Origin: Sabulibacter ruber
GTDB lineage: Bacteria > Bacteroidota > Bacteroidia > Cytophagales > Hymenobacteraceae
Length of the DNA stretch: 64,000 bases
NCBI RefSeq assembly: GCF_017355955.1
Contig: NZ_JAFFID010000001.1
Coordinates: 1,984,001 to 2,048,000 of the forward strand
Reading direction: 5' to 3'
Positions within the stretch are counted from its first letter, which is position 1. The number at the start of each line of letters is the position of its first letter. Shown here in pieces: positions 35,184-43,744 of the stretch. A program made the translations under genes and the position numbers. A model generated the notes under the pieces. It saw nothing but the letters and a program-made list of their open reading frames with translations, was not told where the DNA came from and searched no databases.

Positions 35184-35857
35184 GCGGTCACCAGTTTATA
35201 CCCGATGCCGTAAATGGCCTGGATCTCTACCTCGGCGCCGTGGTCTTTCAGTTTCTTGCGCAGGTTCTTGATCTGGGAATAAATGAACTCGTAGTTATCG
35301 GCCTGGTCAATGTAATCGCCCCAGACGTGCTCGGCCAGGGCGGTTTTGCTTACCAACCGGTCTTTGTTGGTGACCAGGTACAGCAGAATGTCATATTCTT
35401 TGCGGTTAAGCGCCAGCTCCTCGCCGGCTACCCACACCTGGTGCTTGTCCAGGTCAATCTGCAGGTTCTGGAGCTGGTGCTGGTTCTGCCCATCGAACTT
35501 CCTGCGGCGCAGCACCGATTTCACGCGGGCGTGCAGCTCGGCCATGTGGAACGGCTTGGGCAGGTAATCATCGGCGCCCAGTTCCAAACCCTGGATGCGG
35601 TCATCTACGGAGTTGCGGGCCGAGACGATGATCACTCCATCGGTTTTCTGCTGCTTTTTGAGTTCCTCCAGAATGGCCAGGCCGCTGCCGCCGGGCAAAT
35701 TGATGTCCAGCAAAATACAGTCATAGGCGTACAGGGCCACTTTTTCCAGGGCACTGTCATAATCTGAGGCGGTTTCTACCAGGTATTTCTCTTGTTCCAG
35801 CGAGCGCACCACGGTGTCCTGCATTTCAGGTTCGTCTTCTATCACCAGTATTTTCAT
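35180..35857 (-). CDS. OmpR-family response regulator
   Basis: The 225-aa regulator has a receiver domain with the acidic pocket EDE (7-9), phospho-acceptor Asp51 in LLDINLPG and Lys in LPKPF, then a winged-helix DNA-binding domain (about 127-222, ending in IYGIGYKL). It is the first gene of the operon with the kinase. Likely targets are envelope genes, perhaps the PepSY-like lipoprotein downstream. Confidence 0.93.
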   Translation of the reverse strand: MKILVIEDEPEMQDTVVRSLEQEKYLVETASDYDSALEKVALYAYDCILLDINLPGGSGLAILEELKKQQKTDGVIIVSARNSVDDRIQGLELGADDYLPKPFHMAELHARVKSVLRRRKFDGQNQHQLQNLQIDLDKHQVWVAGEELALNRKEYDILLYLVTNKDRLVSKTALAEHVWGDYIDQADNYEFIYSQIKNLRKKLKDHGAEVEIQAIYGIGYKLVTA

Positions 35858-35923
35858 AGCCAGTTGGGTTTACTGGGCAAATACGGCAGGGAAACTGGAA
35901 AGAGTTGGGAATGGAAACAAAAA

Positions 35924-35961
35924 AACCTTCGCCCAAAGAAATTCACTTTCAGACGAAGGCC
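35924..35961 (-). terminator. Intrinsic terminator of the small-gene cluster
   Basis: CCTTCG (35926-35931) pairs with CGAAGG (35954-35959), with an inner AAAG/CTTT. On the minus strand it runs into seven T. It ends the operon of small genes at 36-36.9 kb. Confidence 0.75.
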
Positions 35962-35962
35962 A

Positions 35963-35999
35963 TTTTAGGGCTGTTTTCCGGGAAACACCGCCAAATCAG
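35963..35999. repeat. 3EP palindromic element, copy 13
   Basis: ATTTTAGGGCTGTTTTCC and GGGAAACACCGCCAAATC. The left half is close to consensus. It lies against the terminator at 35924. Confidence 0.6.
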
Positions 36000-36256
36000 G
36001 AGCGGGTTACTTTGCCTTTGGCCTCCCAGTGGCTGGATTTAAGGGTAACGCCATCGGCCTCAAACTTCATGCGGCGCACGTACCGTTCCCCATTGATGCT
36101 GCCGTCTGGCCTACGCTTACCAATGAACAGCGTGACGGCGTGCCCCTGCTTGTCTGTGATGATGGTGAGGTCATTGCCAGCAAACACATCGTCAATGCGG
36201 GCATCGGGCTGTGAGATTTTGCTTAGTCTGGCTTCCAGCCTGGGGTTCAGGGGCAT
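35996..36256 (-). CDS. Small hypothetical protein
   Basis: An 86-aa soluble protein with alternating strand-like segments (DLTIITDKQGHAVTLFIGKR, GERYVRRMKFEADG, then KSSHWEAKGKV). No family is recognised. It follows the 63-aa gene by 10 bp and ends at a terminator, so it is probably the last gene of a small operon. Confidence 0.65.
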   Translation of the reverse strand: MPLNPRLEARLSKISQPDARIDDVFAGNDLTIITDKQGHAVTLFIGKRRPDGSINGERYVRRMKFEADGVTLKSSHWEAKGKVTRS

Positions 36257-36266
36257 AGGCGTTGGT

Positions 36267-36458
36267 TTAAGATTCGGTGTACGATTGCAGAATGGTCAGG
36301 GCCTCGGCTTCCTCGGCCTCCACTACCTCGTCAATCACGGTCTGGATCTCCTTGTCTGACCATTGCGCCTGTTCGGCGGCTTTCACAAATACGCCCAGGG
36401 CCACAAAGCGGCCACCTTCCAGCGGAAGGATTGCTTTTACTTTCTTGCGGATGTTCAT
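36267..36458 (-). CDS. Small hypothetical protein
   Basis: A 63-aa acidic protein with an N-terminal strand region ([19 protein letters not shown]) and an acidic C-terminal helix ([16 protein letters not shown]). No family is recognised. It lies between two other small genes on the same strand with short gaps. Confidence 0.6.
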   Translation of the reverse strand: MNIRKKVKAILPLEGGRFVALGVFVKAAEQAQWSDKEIQTVIDEVVEAEEAEALTILQSYTES

Positions 36459-36472
36459 GCAGTACGTTAATC

Positions 36473-36508
36473 GTTTTGGGGCTATTTTACGGAAAACCGG
36501 CCAAAATC
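36473..36508. repeat. 3EP palindromic element, copy 14, overlapping a stop codon
   Basis: GTTTTGGGGCTATTTTAC faces GGAAAACCGGCCAAAATC. The stop codon of the 142-aa gene (36482-36484) and its last codons lie inside the palindrome. Confidence 0.6.
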
Positions 36509-36910
36509 GCCTAATCCGCGGGTACTTTCCTGCGCCCAGCGCAGGGCAGTGTTCAGTTCCTGGAAATACTCCACCTCGGCCAGGAATTTAGGGCGCAGGG
36601 TGGCAATCATGTTGCTTACGGCCATCTGGTTGAAGATATCATCTGACACCACAAACGCCAGCCGCTTTATATTCAGCAACTGAAACTGCGGAAACCAGGT
36701 GTTCATGGTCCATTCCTGATCGGCCTGCCGGATGACTTTCATGCTTTTCATGTTCATCACCCAGTTCTGCATGTGTTCTCTTCTGGAAATCTGCACCGCC
36801 TCCAGCAGCCCCTCGCGGTATACTTCACTGGGAACAAAACCGTACCAATGCAACACTAAGAGATGGTGCAACCGATCCGATTCCAGCAATAAGTATTCTT
36901 CCGATTCCAT
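36482..36910 (-). CDS. Hypothetical protein, STAS/SpoIIAA-like size
   Basis: A 142-aa soluble protein with an alternating beta-alpha pattern ([60 protein letters not shown]). The layout resembles the SpoIIAA/STAS-like fold of many Bacteroidota hypothetical proteins, but there is no diagnostic motif. It is probably the first gene of the small operon. Its C-terminus is encoded by a 3EP palindrome. Confidence 0.65.
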   Translation of the reverse strand: MESEEYLLLESDRLHHLLVLHWYGFVPSEVYREGLLEAVQISRREHMQNWVMNMKSMKVIRQADQEWTMNTWFPQFQLLNIKRLAFVVSDDIFNQMAVSNMIATLRPKFLAEVEYFQELNTALRWAQESTRGLGDFGRFSVK

Positions 36911-37238
36911 GGCGCGTTCTGAGTTCTTTGTCTCTCATATCTCCTTCGTCCACTATCCACTTAAAAAGAGAAACAGCTTAGCAGTATCTATCAATGTAGA
37001 TACCTTCATTGCGAAATTCTGGTTTTGCAGAGAAATAATATATCAATTGCACTAGGCTAACATTTTAACCCTATGGAATACTTAGCAGGTTTACAGGAAT
37101 GCAATTAATTAAGACCTAGTCACTTGATAAAAAGGCTAAATTCAAGCCCTGCAGAGGGATAGAAGCCATGGAATACAAATTTCTGCGTTTGCCGAGCCAA
37201 TGCCTTCTCTCTGCCTTCTTGCAATTTTCCCATACAGG
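36911..37238. other. Gene-free divergent intergenic region
   Basis: This is the divergent region between the small operon (minus) and the AraC gene (plus). It is AT-rich near 37020-37060. No ORF, RNA or repeat is recognised. Confidence 0.5.
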
Positions 37239-37268
37239 TTTAAACTGCCCAAGTTTTCTGTAGATTTG
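37239..37268 (+). promoter_or_regulatory. Candidate promoter of the 7TM-AraC gene
   Basis: TAGATTTG (37261-37268) is a perfect TAnnTTTG box. TTTA at 37239 is a weak -33 box at 18-19 bp spacing. The ATG follows 23 nt downstream. Confidence 0.45.
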
Positions 37269-37291
37269 GATAGTCAACGCATTTACAGGCT

Positions 37292-38533
37292 ATGTCAACG
37301 CAGGCGATCCAGATTATCATTGTAGGGGGAGCGGTACAGGGCTTGGTACTGGCTTTTCTGCTGGCTACCCGCAAAGCAAACCAATTGGCCAACCGGCTGC
37401 TGGCGGCGCTTATTATATTGATTTCTTTTCAGGCCATTCTGGTGGCATTTGATACCCGCGAGTTTTTCCTGACGTTTCCGCACCTGAGTAAAGTAAGCTG
37501 GCTGCTGCCCATCATTTTTGCGCCTTTGGTGTACCTGTTCACCGAGAAACTGACGCAGGAACAGCCCCGGCTGCGGTCTTTAGATGCCTTGCATTTTGTG
37601 CCAGCCCTGTTGGTTTTCTTCAGCCTGCTTCCCTATTACCTGAAAAGCCGCGAGGAAAAAGTTGCTTACCTGAACGACTTTGAACTGGCCTCCCGCGATG
37701 ATTTCGGGTTTATTGGCCAGCTAGCCTTGCTGATGGTGAGCTTTTACCTGTTGCTTTCCTTGGTTGCCTACCGCCGCTACCGGAAAACCATTGCCAATTC
37801 CTTCTCTGAGCTGGAAAAGATCAGGCTGCAGTGGCTGCAGCAGTTTATCTATATCATGCTGGGCATTCTGGTAATGGCCGTAATTTCTTTTTACGCCAAG
37901 AAATGGGAGATTCCGGTGCTCACCCAGATTTACCGGTACCATCTACATTACTTCGGGGTGATTGGCCTCATCTACTGGATTGGCTACAAGGCTCTGGCGC
38001 AACCGCAGATCTTCACAGCCATACCCACTACGCCTGTGCCGATGGATTATCAAGAGACAGTACCTGCCCCCGTTTTACAGGAAGTAGCGCCTCACGCGGA
38101 GGCTCCTATGGCTACAACACCATCGCCCAAATACCAAAAGTCAACCCTGAAGGAGGAAGACAGCCAGACTTACCTGGATCAACTGCTCACCTACATGGAC
38201 CAGGAGAAGCCGTACCTTGAGCCTACCCTCACCATCCAGGAACTCTCAGACAAACTGGGCATCTCCAGGCACCACCTTTCGCAGATCATCAACAACCGGC
38301 TGGGCAAAAACTTCTACGACTTCGTGAACCAGTACCGCGTGGCCGAGGCGCAGTTGATGCTGGTAAACCCCAAGTACCGGCACCTGACCAACCTGGCGGT
38401 GGCCGAGGAAGCCGGTTTTAACTCCAAGGCTACTTTTAACGCCGTTTTCAAAAAACAGACCGGAAAAACACCGTCTGAATACATCAAGACCCACACCGAG
38501 GCCCGTCTGAACTCAGCGGATCAGCTAACATAA
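37292..38533 (+). CDS. Membrane-bound AraC family regulator
   Basis: The 413-aa protein has seven to eight N-terminal membrane helices (about 5-235), a Pro-rich linker and a C-terminal AraC DNA-binding domain (about 300-400: LTIQELSDKLGISRHHLSQIIN, cut here at LSQ, and GFNSKATFNAVFKKQTGKTPSEY). Such 7TM-AraC proteins are typical of Bacteroidota and bind DNA from the membrane. The S41 protease gene 87 bp downstream has its own promoter box and may be its target. Confidence 0.9.
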   Translation: MSTQAIQIIIVGGAVQGLVLAFLLATRKANQLANRLLAALIILISFQAILVAFDTREFFLTFPHLSKVSWLLPIIFAPLVYLFTEKLTQEQPRLRSLDALHFVPALLVFFSLLPYYLKSREEKVAYLNDFELASRDDFGFIGQLALLMVSFYLLLSLVAYRRYRKTIANSFSELEKIRLQWLQQFIYIMLGILVMAVISFYAKKWEIPVLTQIYRYHLHYFGVIGLIYWIGYKALAQPQIFTAIPTTPVPMDYQETVPAPVLQEVAPHAEAPMATTPSPKYQKSTLKEEDSQTYLDQLLTYMDQEKPYLEPTLTIQELSDKLGISRHHLSQIINNRLGKNFYDFVNQYRVAEAQLMLVNPKYRHLTNLAVAEEAGFNSKATFNAVFKKQTGKTPSEYIKTHTEARLNSADQLT

Positions 38534-38570
38534 CCCTTTAAAACAAGTCTGAACTTAGCGGGCCAGACGA

Positions 38571-38597
38571 TTCAAGTACCTGAGCCGCGTAGGTTTG
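38571..38597 (+). promoter_or_regulatory. Candidate promoter of the S41 protease gene
   Basis: TAGGTTTG (38590-38597) matches TAnnTTTG. The -33 region (TTC at 38571) is poor. The ATG is 23 nt downstream, the same distance as for the preceding gene. Confidence 0.4.
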
Positions 38598-38620
38598 CAG
38601 CGTTCAATCAGTTAAAACCT

Positions 38621-40111
38621 ATGAAATCAAACTTCTTGAGACGCTGTCTATTCTCTCTTTGTCTGCTGGGCTCCTATCCAGGCCTGAGCCAGACTACAAC
38701 AACTGCTCCTGATCCAAAGCAGCAGTTCAGCCCTGCCCAGTTGCAGGCCGATCTCCAACTCATGCACAGAGTGCTGGACGAAGGGCACCCCGGCATGTAC
38801 CGCTACACTTCCAAGGAACGCTTCGAGGCGCTGTTTGACAGTGTCGCCCAGACCCTCAACCGGCCTATGACGCAGCAGGAGTTCTTTGTAGCCGCCACCC
38901 CGCTGGTAACTGCCCTGAAAGACGGACACGTGAAATGGATGCCCCGCGAGCGGAAACACTACCAATACTACTATAACCTGGATAAGCTCTTCCCACTTGA
39001 GCTTCATTTCACGGGCAAGCAGGGCCATCTTGTGCATGACATTTCCGGCCAATCGGCTATTCCGCTGGGTTCCGAGATCCTGAGCATCAACGGCCTTTCT
39101 GTGGCCAGTCTGGTGGAGAAACTGCTGCCCACCGTCTTCTTCGCCGATGGTAACAGCCAGGCCGTGAAGTATCTTTCCTTAGACCGTTTTTTGCCCTTCT
39201 ATTACGGCACCTACATTGGCGCAGCTCCTAGGTATGAAATTGCGTTTAAAGCCCCGGGCAGTTCTGAAGTGAAAACCGCACAGGTACCGTCGGTTACCTT
39301 AGAAACCATCCAGAAGCTGGAAAAAGAACGGGAAAAACCGAAACAGAGCCCCATCAGGGTGGAGTACAAGGAAAACAACACGGCCCTGCTCACCATTGAC
39401 CATTTCAACATCTACAAAAACGAACTGGATGTGGAGAAAGTCATGAAAGACATTTTCTGGCAGATTAACGCAAAAAACACCCAAAACCTCATCATAGACC
39501 TGCGCAGCAACGAGGGCGGCATAGACAAATGGGGCGCCCTGCTCTATTCTTACCTCACCGATAAGCGCTTCAAGTACTATGACAGCCTGCTGGTGCCTAA
39601 GAAGGCCAAATTCACCTTTGCTGAGCATATTGTGTGGCTACCCGGCATGTACCCCCTCTACCGGAAACTCATCAGCAAGACCGATGGCGGAAACTACACG
39701 TTCCGGTTCAAGAAAACCCTGCGCGAGCAGAAGCCCCAAAAGAACAACTTCAAAGGCGATGTCTACATCCTGACCGATGGCTACAGTTTCTCCGTGACCT
39801 CCGAGTTCTGCGCCATCGCCCACTACCACAAGCGCGCCACCTTCATCGGCCGCGAGACCGGCGGAGCTTACTACGGCAATACCAGCGGCTTCCACGTGCC
39901 GGTCAAACTCCCCAATACCGATCTTGAATTGGCTGTGCCGCAGTGGAATTACTTCATGGCGGTATCAGGCTATCCCCACAAAGACCGCGGCATTCTACCA
40001 GATTACCCCATTGAATATACGGCAGAAGACATTATCCGTAAGCGGGATGTGGACATGGAGTTTGCCATGGAGTTGATTAAGTCTAAAAGAGCTTCGGCAG
40101 CCTCCAAGTAG
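38621..40111 (+). CDS. S41 family (tail-specific) peptidase
   Basis: A 496-aa exported protein with a signal peptide ending near PGLSQ, an N-terminal helical domain (FSPAQLQADLQLMHRVLDEGHPGMYRY), a central PDZ-like region and an S41 catalytic core at about 275-470. The nucleophilic serine is in LTDGYSFSVTSEF, with RSNEGG before it and GRETGGAYYGNTSG after it. The family cleaves periplasmic proteins near their C-termini. It follows the 7TM-AraC gene. Confidence 0.9.
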   Translation: MKSNFLRRCLFSLCLLGSYPGLSQTTTTAPDPKQQFSPAQLQADLQLMHRVLDEGHPGMYRYTSKERFEALFDSVAQTLNRPMTQQEFFVAATPLVTALKDGHVKWMPRERKHYQYYYNLDKLFPLELHFTGKQGHLVHDISGQSAIPLGSEILSINGLSVASLVEKLLPTVFFADGNSQAVKYLSLDRFLPFYYGTYIGAAPRYEIAFKAPGSSEVKTAQVPSVTLETIQKLEKEREKPKQSPIRVEYKENNTALLTIDHFNIYKNELDVEKVMKDIFWQINAKNTQNLIIDLRSNEGGIDKWGALLYSYLTDKRFKYYDSLLVPKKAKFTFAEHIVWLPGMYPLYRKLISKTDGGNYTFRFKKTLREQKPQKNNFKGDVYILTDGYSFSVTSEFCAIAHYHKRATFIGRETGGAYYGNTSGFHVPVKLPNTDLELAVPQWNYFMAVSGYPHKDRGILPDYPIEYTAEDIIRKRDVDMEFAMELIKSKRASAASK

Positions 40112-40146
40112 GCGCTCTGAGTAATTGGCTAGCAACACGCACTCGG

Positions 40147-40279
40147 TTCCCTCGCTCGCCTCCGGCGAGTGTGAGTTACTCAGCGGCGTCCCGCCGCTAT
40201 GCAGATTAGATGTAGTCTTTCTTAAAACGCGGCCAGAGGCCGCACCCTACCTCACACTCGCCGGAGGCGAGCGAGGGAA
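40147..40279. repeat. Large nested inverted repeat
   Basis: A perfect 29-bp inverted repeat (40147-40175 and 40251-40279) encloses 75 bp. Each arm contains its own hairpin (CTCGCC/GGCGAG), and the spacer has two more: AGCGGCG/CGCCGCT at 40182-40198 and GCGGCC/GGCCGC at 40229-40243. It lies between the convergent S41 protease and tex genes. There is no ORF in it. Confidence 0.9.
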
Positions 40280-40295
40280 GATACCCTAACAAAAG

Positions 40296-40324
40296 AAAAG
40301 GCCAGTGTAAATCACTGGCCTTTT
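40296..40324. terminator. Intrinsic terminator, tex side
   Basis: AAAAGGCCAGTG and CACTGGCCTTTT pair around TAAAT. It lies 21 bp beyond the tex stop and can act in both directions. Confidence 0.88.
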
Positions 40325-40345
40325 CTTTATACTATATGAATCCGA

Positions 40346-42601
40346 TTACCGGAACATGCTTTTCAGCTTGTTCAGTTTGGTTGCCATATCTTCCTCCTCG
40401 GCGGGAGCTTCCCGGCGACTGCCGCCTTGCTTGCGGTCACCACCGTGGCTTGGCTTGGTAGCGGATTGCGGGTCACCTTTCATGGAAAGGGCGATGCGTT
40501 TGCGACCCACTTCCACCTCCAGCACGGTTACCTCTACCTTCTGCCCTACTTTCACCACGTCATGCGGATTGCTCACGAAGCGATCTGATAGATGACTCAC
40601 GTGTACGAGTCCGTCCTGGTGCACTCCAATGTCCACGAAAGCCCCGAAAGCGGTGATGTTGGTCACGATGCCAGGCAGTTTCATGCCGGTGCGCAGGTCG
40701 GTGATTTCGTTCACGCCTTCGGTGAAGCTGAAGATTTCAAAGCTTTCACGCGGGTCACGGCCGGGTTTGGACAACTCGTTCAGGATGTCTTGCAGCGTAG
40801 GCAAACCCACGGTGTCAGACGCGTACTTCTTCAGGTCTATTTTCTTGCGGAGCTCGGCGCTTTTGATGAGTTCTTCCACGGTAGCGCCCAGGTCTTTGGC
40901 CATTTGCTCCACCAGTTCGTAACGCTCTGGGTGCACGGCGCTGGAATCCAAGGGGTGTTTGCCGCCTCTGATGCGCAAGAAACCGGCCGCCTGTTCAAAG
41001 GCTTTGTCGCCCAGACGGGCTACTTTGCGCAGTTCGTTGCGGGTTTTGAACGGGCCGTTCTGGTTACGGTAGTCTACAATGTTCTGGGCCAACTGCGGTC
41101 CTAAGCCCGACACGTACGTCAACAGCTGCTTGCTGGCGGTATTCACTTCCACGCCTACGGCGTTCACGCAGCTCATCACCACATCGTCCAGGCTGTGCTT
41201 CAGGGCATTCTGGTCTACGTCGTGCTGGTACTGGCCTACGCCAATGGATTTCGGATCGATTTTCACCAATTCCGCCAAAGGATCCATTAAACGGCGACCG
41301 ATGGAAACGGCTCCGCGCACGGTGATGTCCTGGTCCGGGAACTCCTCACGGGCTACCTCAGACGCGGAATAAATAGAAGCACCGCTCTCGTTCACCATAA
41401 TGATGGCGATGTTGTTGGGCAAGCCCAGGCCGCGCACAAAGGTCTCGGTCTCGCGGGAAGCGGTCCCGTTCCCAATAGCGATGGCTTCGATGTTGTATTT
41501 GTGGCACATCACCATCACCTGCTGGCCGGCCAAGGTAGCTTGGTTTGCGCCGTTGTGCGGGAAAATAGCCTCATAATGCAGCAGTTTGCCTTGTTCATCC
41601 AGGGCTACCACTTTACAGCCGGTTCTGAAGCCGGGGTCAATGGCCAGCACCCGTTTCTGCCCCAGCGGAGCCGCCAGCAGCATAGGACGCAGGTTATCGG
41701 CGAATACCTTGATGGCTTCCTCATCTGCGCGTTTCTTGGAGGAAAGGCGTACTTCGGTTTCCATGCTCAGGCGCAGCAGACGCTTATAGGAATCTTTCAC
41801 GGCCAGTTTCACCTGTTGGGCGGCGGCGTTGTTGCCTTTCACGAACTGACGCTCTAAAGCCTCAATTGCTGCCTCTTCGTCGGGCTGGGCATCCAGCATG
41901 AGCACCATTTCTTTCTCGCCGCGGCGCATGGCCAGAATACGGTGACTGGGGGCTTTCTCAATGGGCTCGTCCCACTCAAAGTAATCTTTGTATTTCTGGC
42001 CTTCCTCTTCTTTGCCGGGAATCACGCGGGCTTTGAACACACCTTGCTTCTCAAACAGGTTCCGGATGCTGGCGCGCGCCTCAGGGTTCTCGTTCACCCA
42101 CTCGGCAATGATATCGCGGGCGCCGGCCAGGGCTTCCTCAGTGTCTTTTACCTCTTTCTCTTCGCTCACAAAAGCGGCAGCCTCGGCGGTTACATCCACA
42201 TTGGCCTGCTCAAACAAGGTCTGCGCCAAGGGCTCCAGGCCTTTCTCGCGGGCGATGGTGGCGCGGGTGCGGCGCTTGGGTTTGAACGGCAGGTAGATAT
42301 CCTCCAGTACGGCCATGGTTTCGGCGGCCAGTACCTGGGCTTCCAGCTCGGGCGTGAGTTTGGCCTGGTCTTTCAACGACTTCAGGATGCTCTCGCGGCG
42401 TTTGTCCAGGTCGCGGAGTTGTTCAATGCGGTCGCGGATGGCGGCAATGGCTACCTCGTCCAGGGTTCCGGTTACTTCTTTGCGGTAACGGGCAATAAAA
42501 GGCACAGTGGCTCCTTCATCCAGCAATTGCACGGTGGCTTCTACCTGGCGCTCGCTTACCTGCAGCTCTCCGGCAATCTTTTTGAAATGGTTCTCTGGCA
42601 T
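40346..42601 (-). CDS. tex: Tex family transcription accessory protein
   Basis: The 751-aa protein has the complete Tex architecture: N-terminal helical domain, YqgF/RNase H-like domain (VLAIDPGFRTGCKVV at about 330), helix-hairpin-helix repeats (PQLAQNIVDYRNQNGPF) and a C-terminal S1 RNA-binding domain (about 640-710, GIVTNITAFGAFVDIG, VHVSHLS). Tex binds nucleic acid and is related to eukaryotic Spt6; it is cytoplasmic. It is monocistronic and divergent from a small exported-protein gene. Confidence 0.95.
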   Translation of the reverse strand: MPENHFKKIAGELQVSERQVEATVQLLDEGATVPFIARYRKEVTGTLDEVAIAAIRDRIEQLRDLDKRRESILKSLKDQAKLTPELEAQVLAAETMAVLEDIYLPFKPKRRTRATIAREKGLEPLAQTLFEQANVDVTAEAAAFVSEEKEVKDTEEALAGARDIIAEWVNENPEARASIRNLFEKQGVFKARVIPGKEEEGQKYKDYFEWDEPIEKAPSHRILAMRRGEKEMVLMLDAQPDEEAAIEALERQFVKGNNAAAQQVKLAVKDSYKRLLRLSMETEVRLSSKKRADEEAIKVFADNLRPMLLAAPLGQKRVLAIDPGFRTGCKVVALDEQGKLLHYEAIFPHNGANQATLAGQQVMVMCHKYNIEAIAIGNGTASRETETFVRGLGLPNNIAIIMVNESGASIYSASEVAREEFPDQDITVRGAVSIGRRLMDPLAELVKIDPKSIGVGQYQHDVDQNALKHSLDDVVMSCVNAVGVEVNTASKQLLTYVSGLGPQLAQNIVDYRNQNGPFKTRNELRKVARLGDKAFEQAAGFLRIRGGKHPLDSSAVHPERYELVEQMAKDLGATVEELIKSAELRKKIDLKKYASDTVGLPTLQDILNELSKPGRDPRESFEIFSFTEGVNEITDLRTGMKLPGIVTNITAFGAFVDIGVHQDGLVHVSHLSDRFVSNPHDVVKVGQKVEVTVLEVEVGRKRIALSMKGDPQSATKPSHGGDRKQGGSRREAPAEEEDMATKLNKLKSMFR

Positions 42602-42845
42602 GCTAAAAAAATGGACTGAAAAGACTTTGTTCTCTCTACACGCCGTTCTATAAACAGCGTATGGATTTCAAAGATAAGGCGAATTTAGCGGAAACCCTGC
42701 ACCCAAATAGAGGCTTTTTGGCCCTCTCCGGCGCTAAGGCTGGCCCGGTTTTTGTAAATTGCGCCTTAAAACCCGGAACTAATTCACGGCCTTAGGCTTT
42801 TGAAAACCTAAGCACCCTTACGCTAAGATTTTACCGATTTACAAT

Positions 42846-43235
42846 ATGAAGAAGATTATATTCTTGCTGGCCCTGACTTTTACCACCCTTTCCGGCTACG
42901 CACAGTCGCGCTCAGTAACCCCGGAAGCCCGTGCCCAGGCCATGACTACCAGCATGACCCAGCACCTGAGACTCAATTCGGCCCAAGCCGCCAAGGTGAA
43001 AGAAATAAACCTGTCCAGTATTCAGCAGCTGGAGAAAGCAAAAAAAGACTTCAAAAACGATCCGCGGCAACTGAAAGCTACCATGGATCTGATTGGGGCC
43101 ACCCGCCTGGAGTCTTTGAAAAGCGTACTTTCTGTGACTCAGTTCCAGCAGTACCAACAGCAGCGTGAGCGCAAACTTGGGATTCCGTCACAGGCGGGTA
43201 CCAATGGCGGCGTACCGCAAGAGTATAGCAACTAA
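42846..43235 (+). CDS. Small exported helical protein
   Basis: A 129-aa product with a clear signal peptide (MKKIIFLLALTFTTLSGYA). The mature part has long amphipathic helices (ARAQAMTTSMTQHLRLNSAQ; AAKVKEINLSSIQQLEKAKK). The segment LNSAQAAKVKEIN recalls the Spy/CpxP or DUF4890 type of small periplasmic proteins, but the match is not firm. It ends at a near-perfect palindrome that should act as terminator. Confidence 0.75.
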   Translation: MKKIIFLLALTFTTLSGYAQSRSVTPEARAQAMTTSMTQHLRLNSAQAAKVKEINLSSIQQLEKAKKDFKNDPRQLKATMDLIGATRLESLKSVLSVTQFQQYQQQRERKLGIPSQAGTNGGVPQEYSN

Positions 43236-43275
43236 GCAGTACCTCCTTACGCCACCGGCAAGCGCAACTGCATAG

Positions 43276-43323
43276 ATCTCCGTTTCAGGGCTGCTTTTCA
43301 GAAAACAGCCCTGAAACGGAGAT
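43276..43323. repeat. 3EP palindromic element, copy 15 (best copy, with extended arms)
   Basis: The 18-nt arm ATCTCCGTTTCAGGGCTG (43276-43293) is matched perfectly by 43306-43323; inside, CTTTTC and GAAAA extend the stem. TTTTCTTTT follows on the plus strand, so it also works as terminator for the gene ending at 43235. Confidence 0.85.
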
Positions 43324-43458
43324 TTTCTTTTGCCGGCATGCCTTCATTTTTGGTTACCGGTTTTTCCTAAAAATTTCTGGCAAGCCCTTGTGGAAAGAAG
43401 CGGGTTTCTGCATCATTTTGTATCTTCAATCCTTTGCTACCCTAAACAAACTTTCCCC

Positions 43459-43644
43459 ATGAAGTACATAGGCTTAGGCATGTTCCTAGTAGGCTTGGTT
43501 TCCCTGCTGGTGGCCACGTTTGGTGCGTATCATTTTTTGCTTTTGTGGGTTGATAATTGGGGAAGGCCTTTAGGCTGGGCCATCAGAGCCGGTATTGTGG
43601 TGCTGGGCTACTTCCTGTACCACCTGCACCGTGAAGATGATTAA
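43459..43644 (+). CDS. Small two-helix membrane protein
   Basis: The start was placed at the ATG at 43459 (MKYIGLGMFLVG), because the longer ORF from 43330 has no sensible N-terminus. The 61-aa protein has two membrane helices (about 3-24 and 36-52) with a short charged loop and the acidic end HREDD. No family is recognised. A 3EP copy and a terminator follow at once. Confidence 0.65.
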   Translation: MKYIGLGMFLVGLVSLLVATFGAYHFLLLWVDNWGRPLGWAIRAGIVVLGYFLYHLHREDD

Positions 43645-43649
43645 GCACT

Positions 43650-43686
43650 TGTTTCAGGGCTGTTTTCCCAAAATCTGGGCTAAAAC
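43650..43686. repeat. 3EP palindromic element, copy 16
   Basis: GTTTCAGGGCTGTTTTCC faces AAAATCTGGGCTAAAAC. It abuts the terminator at 43689. Confidence 0.65.
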
Positions 43687-43688
43687 AA

Positions 43689-43719
43689 AAAGGCACCGCC
43701 CCTTAAGAGCGATGCCTTT
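43689..43719. terminator. Bidirectional intrinsic terminator
   Basis: AAAGGCACCGC pairs with GCGATGCCTTT with one mismatch. It lies between the convergent 61-aa gene and the lipoprotein gene at 43745; on the minus strand it is followed by TTTGTTTT. Confidence 0.75.
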
Positions 43720-43744
43720 GATGTATAGTTGATTTCTTCTGCGC

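Noticed and set aside
40147..40279. CRISPR array or attachment site
   Set aside because: There are only two inverted arms, no regular spacers, and no cas or integrase gene nearby.
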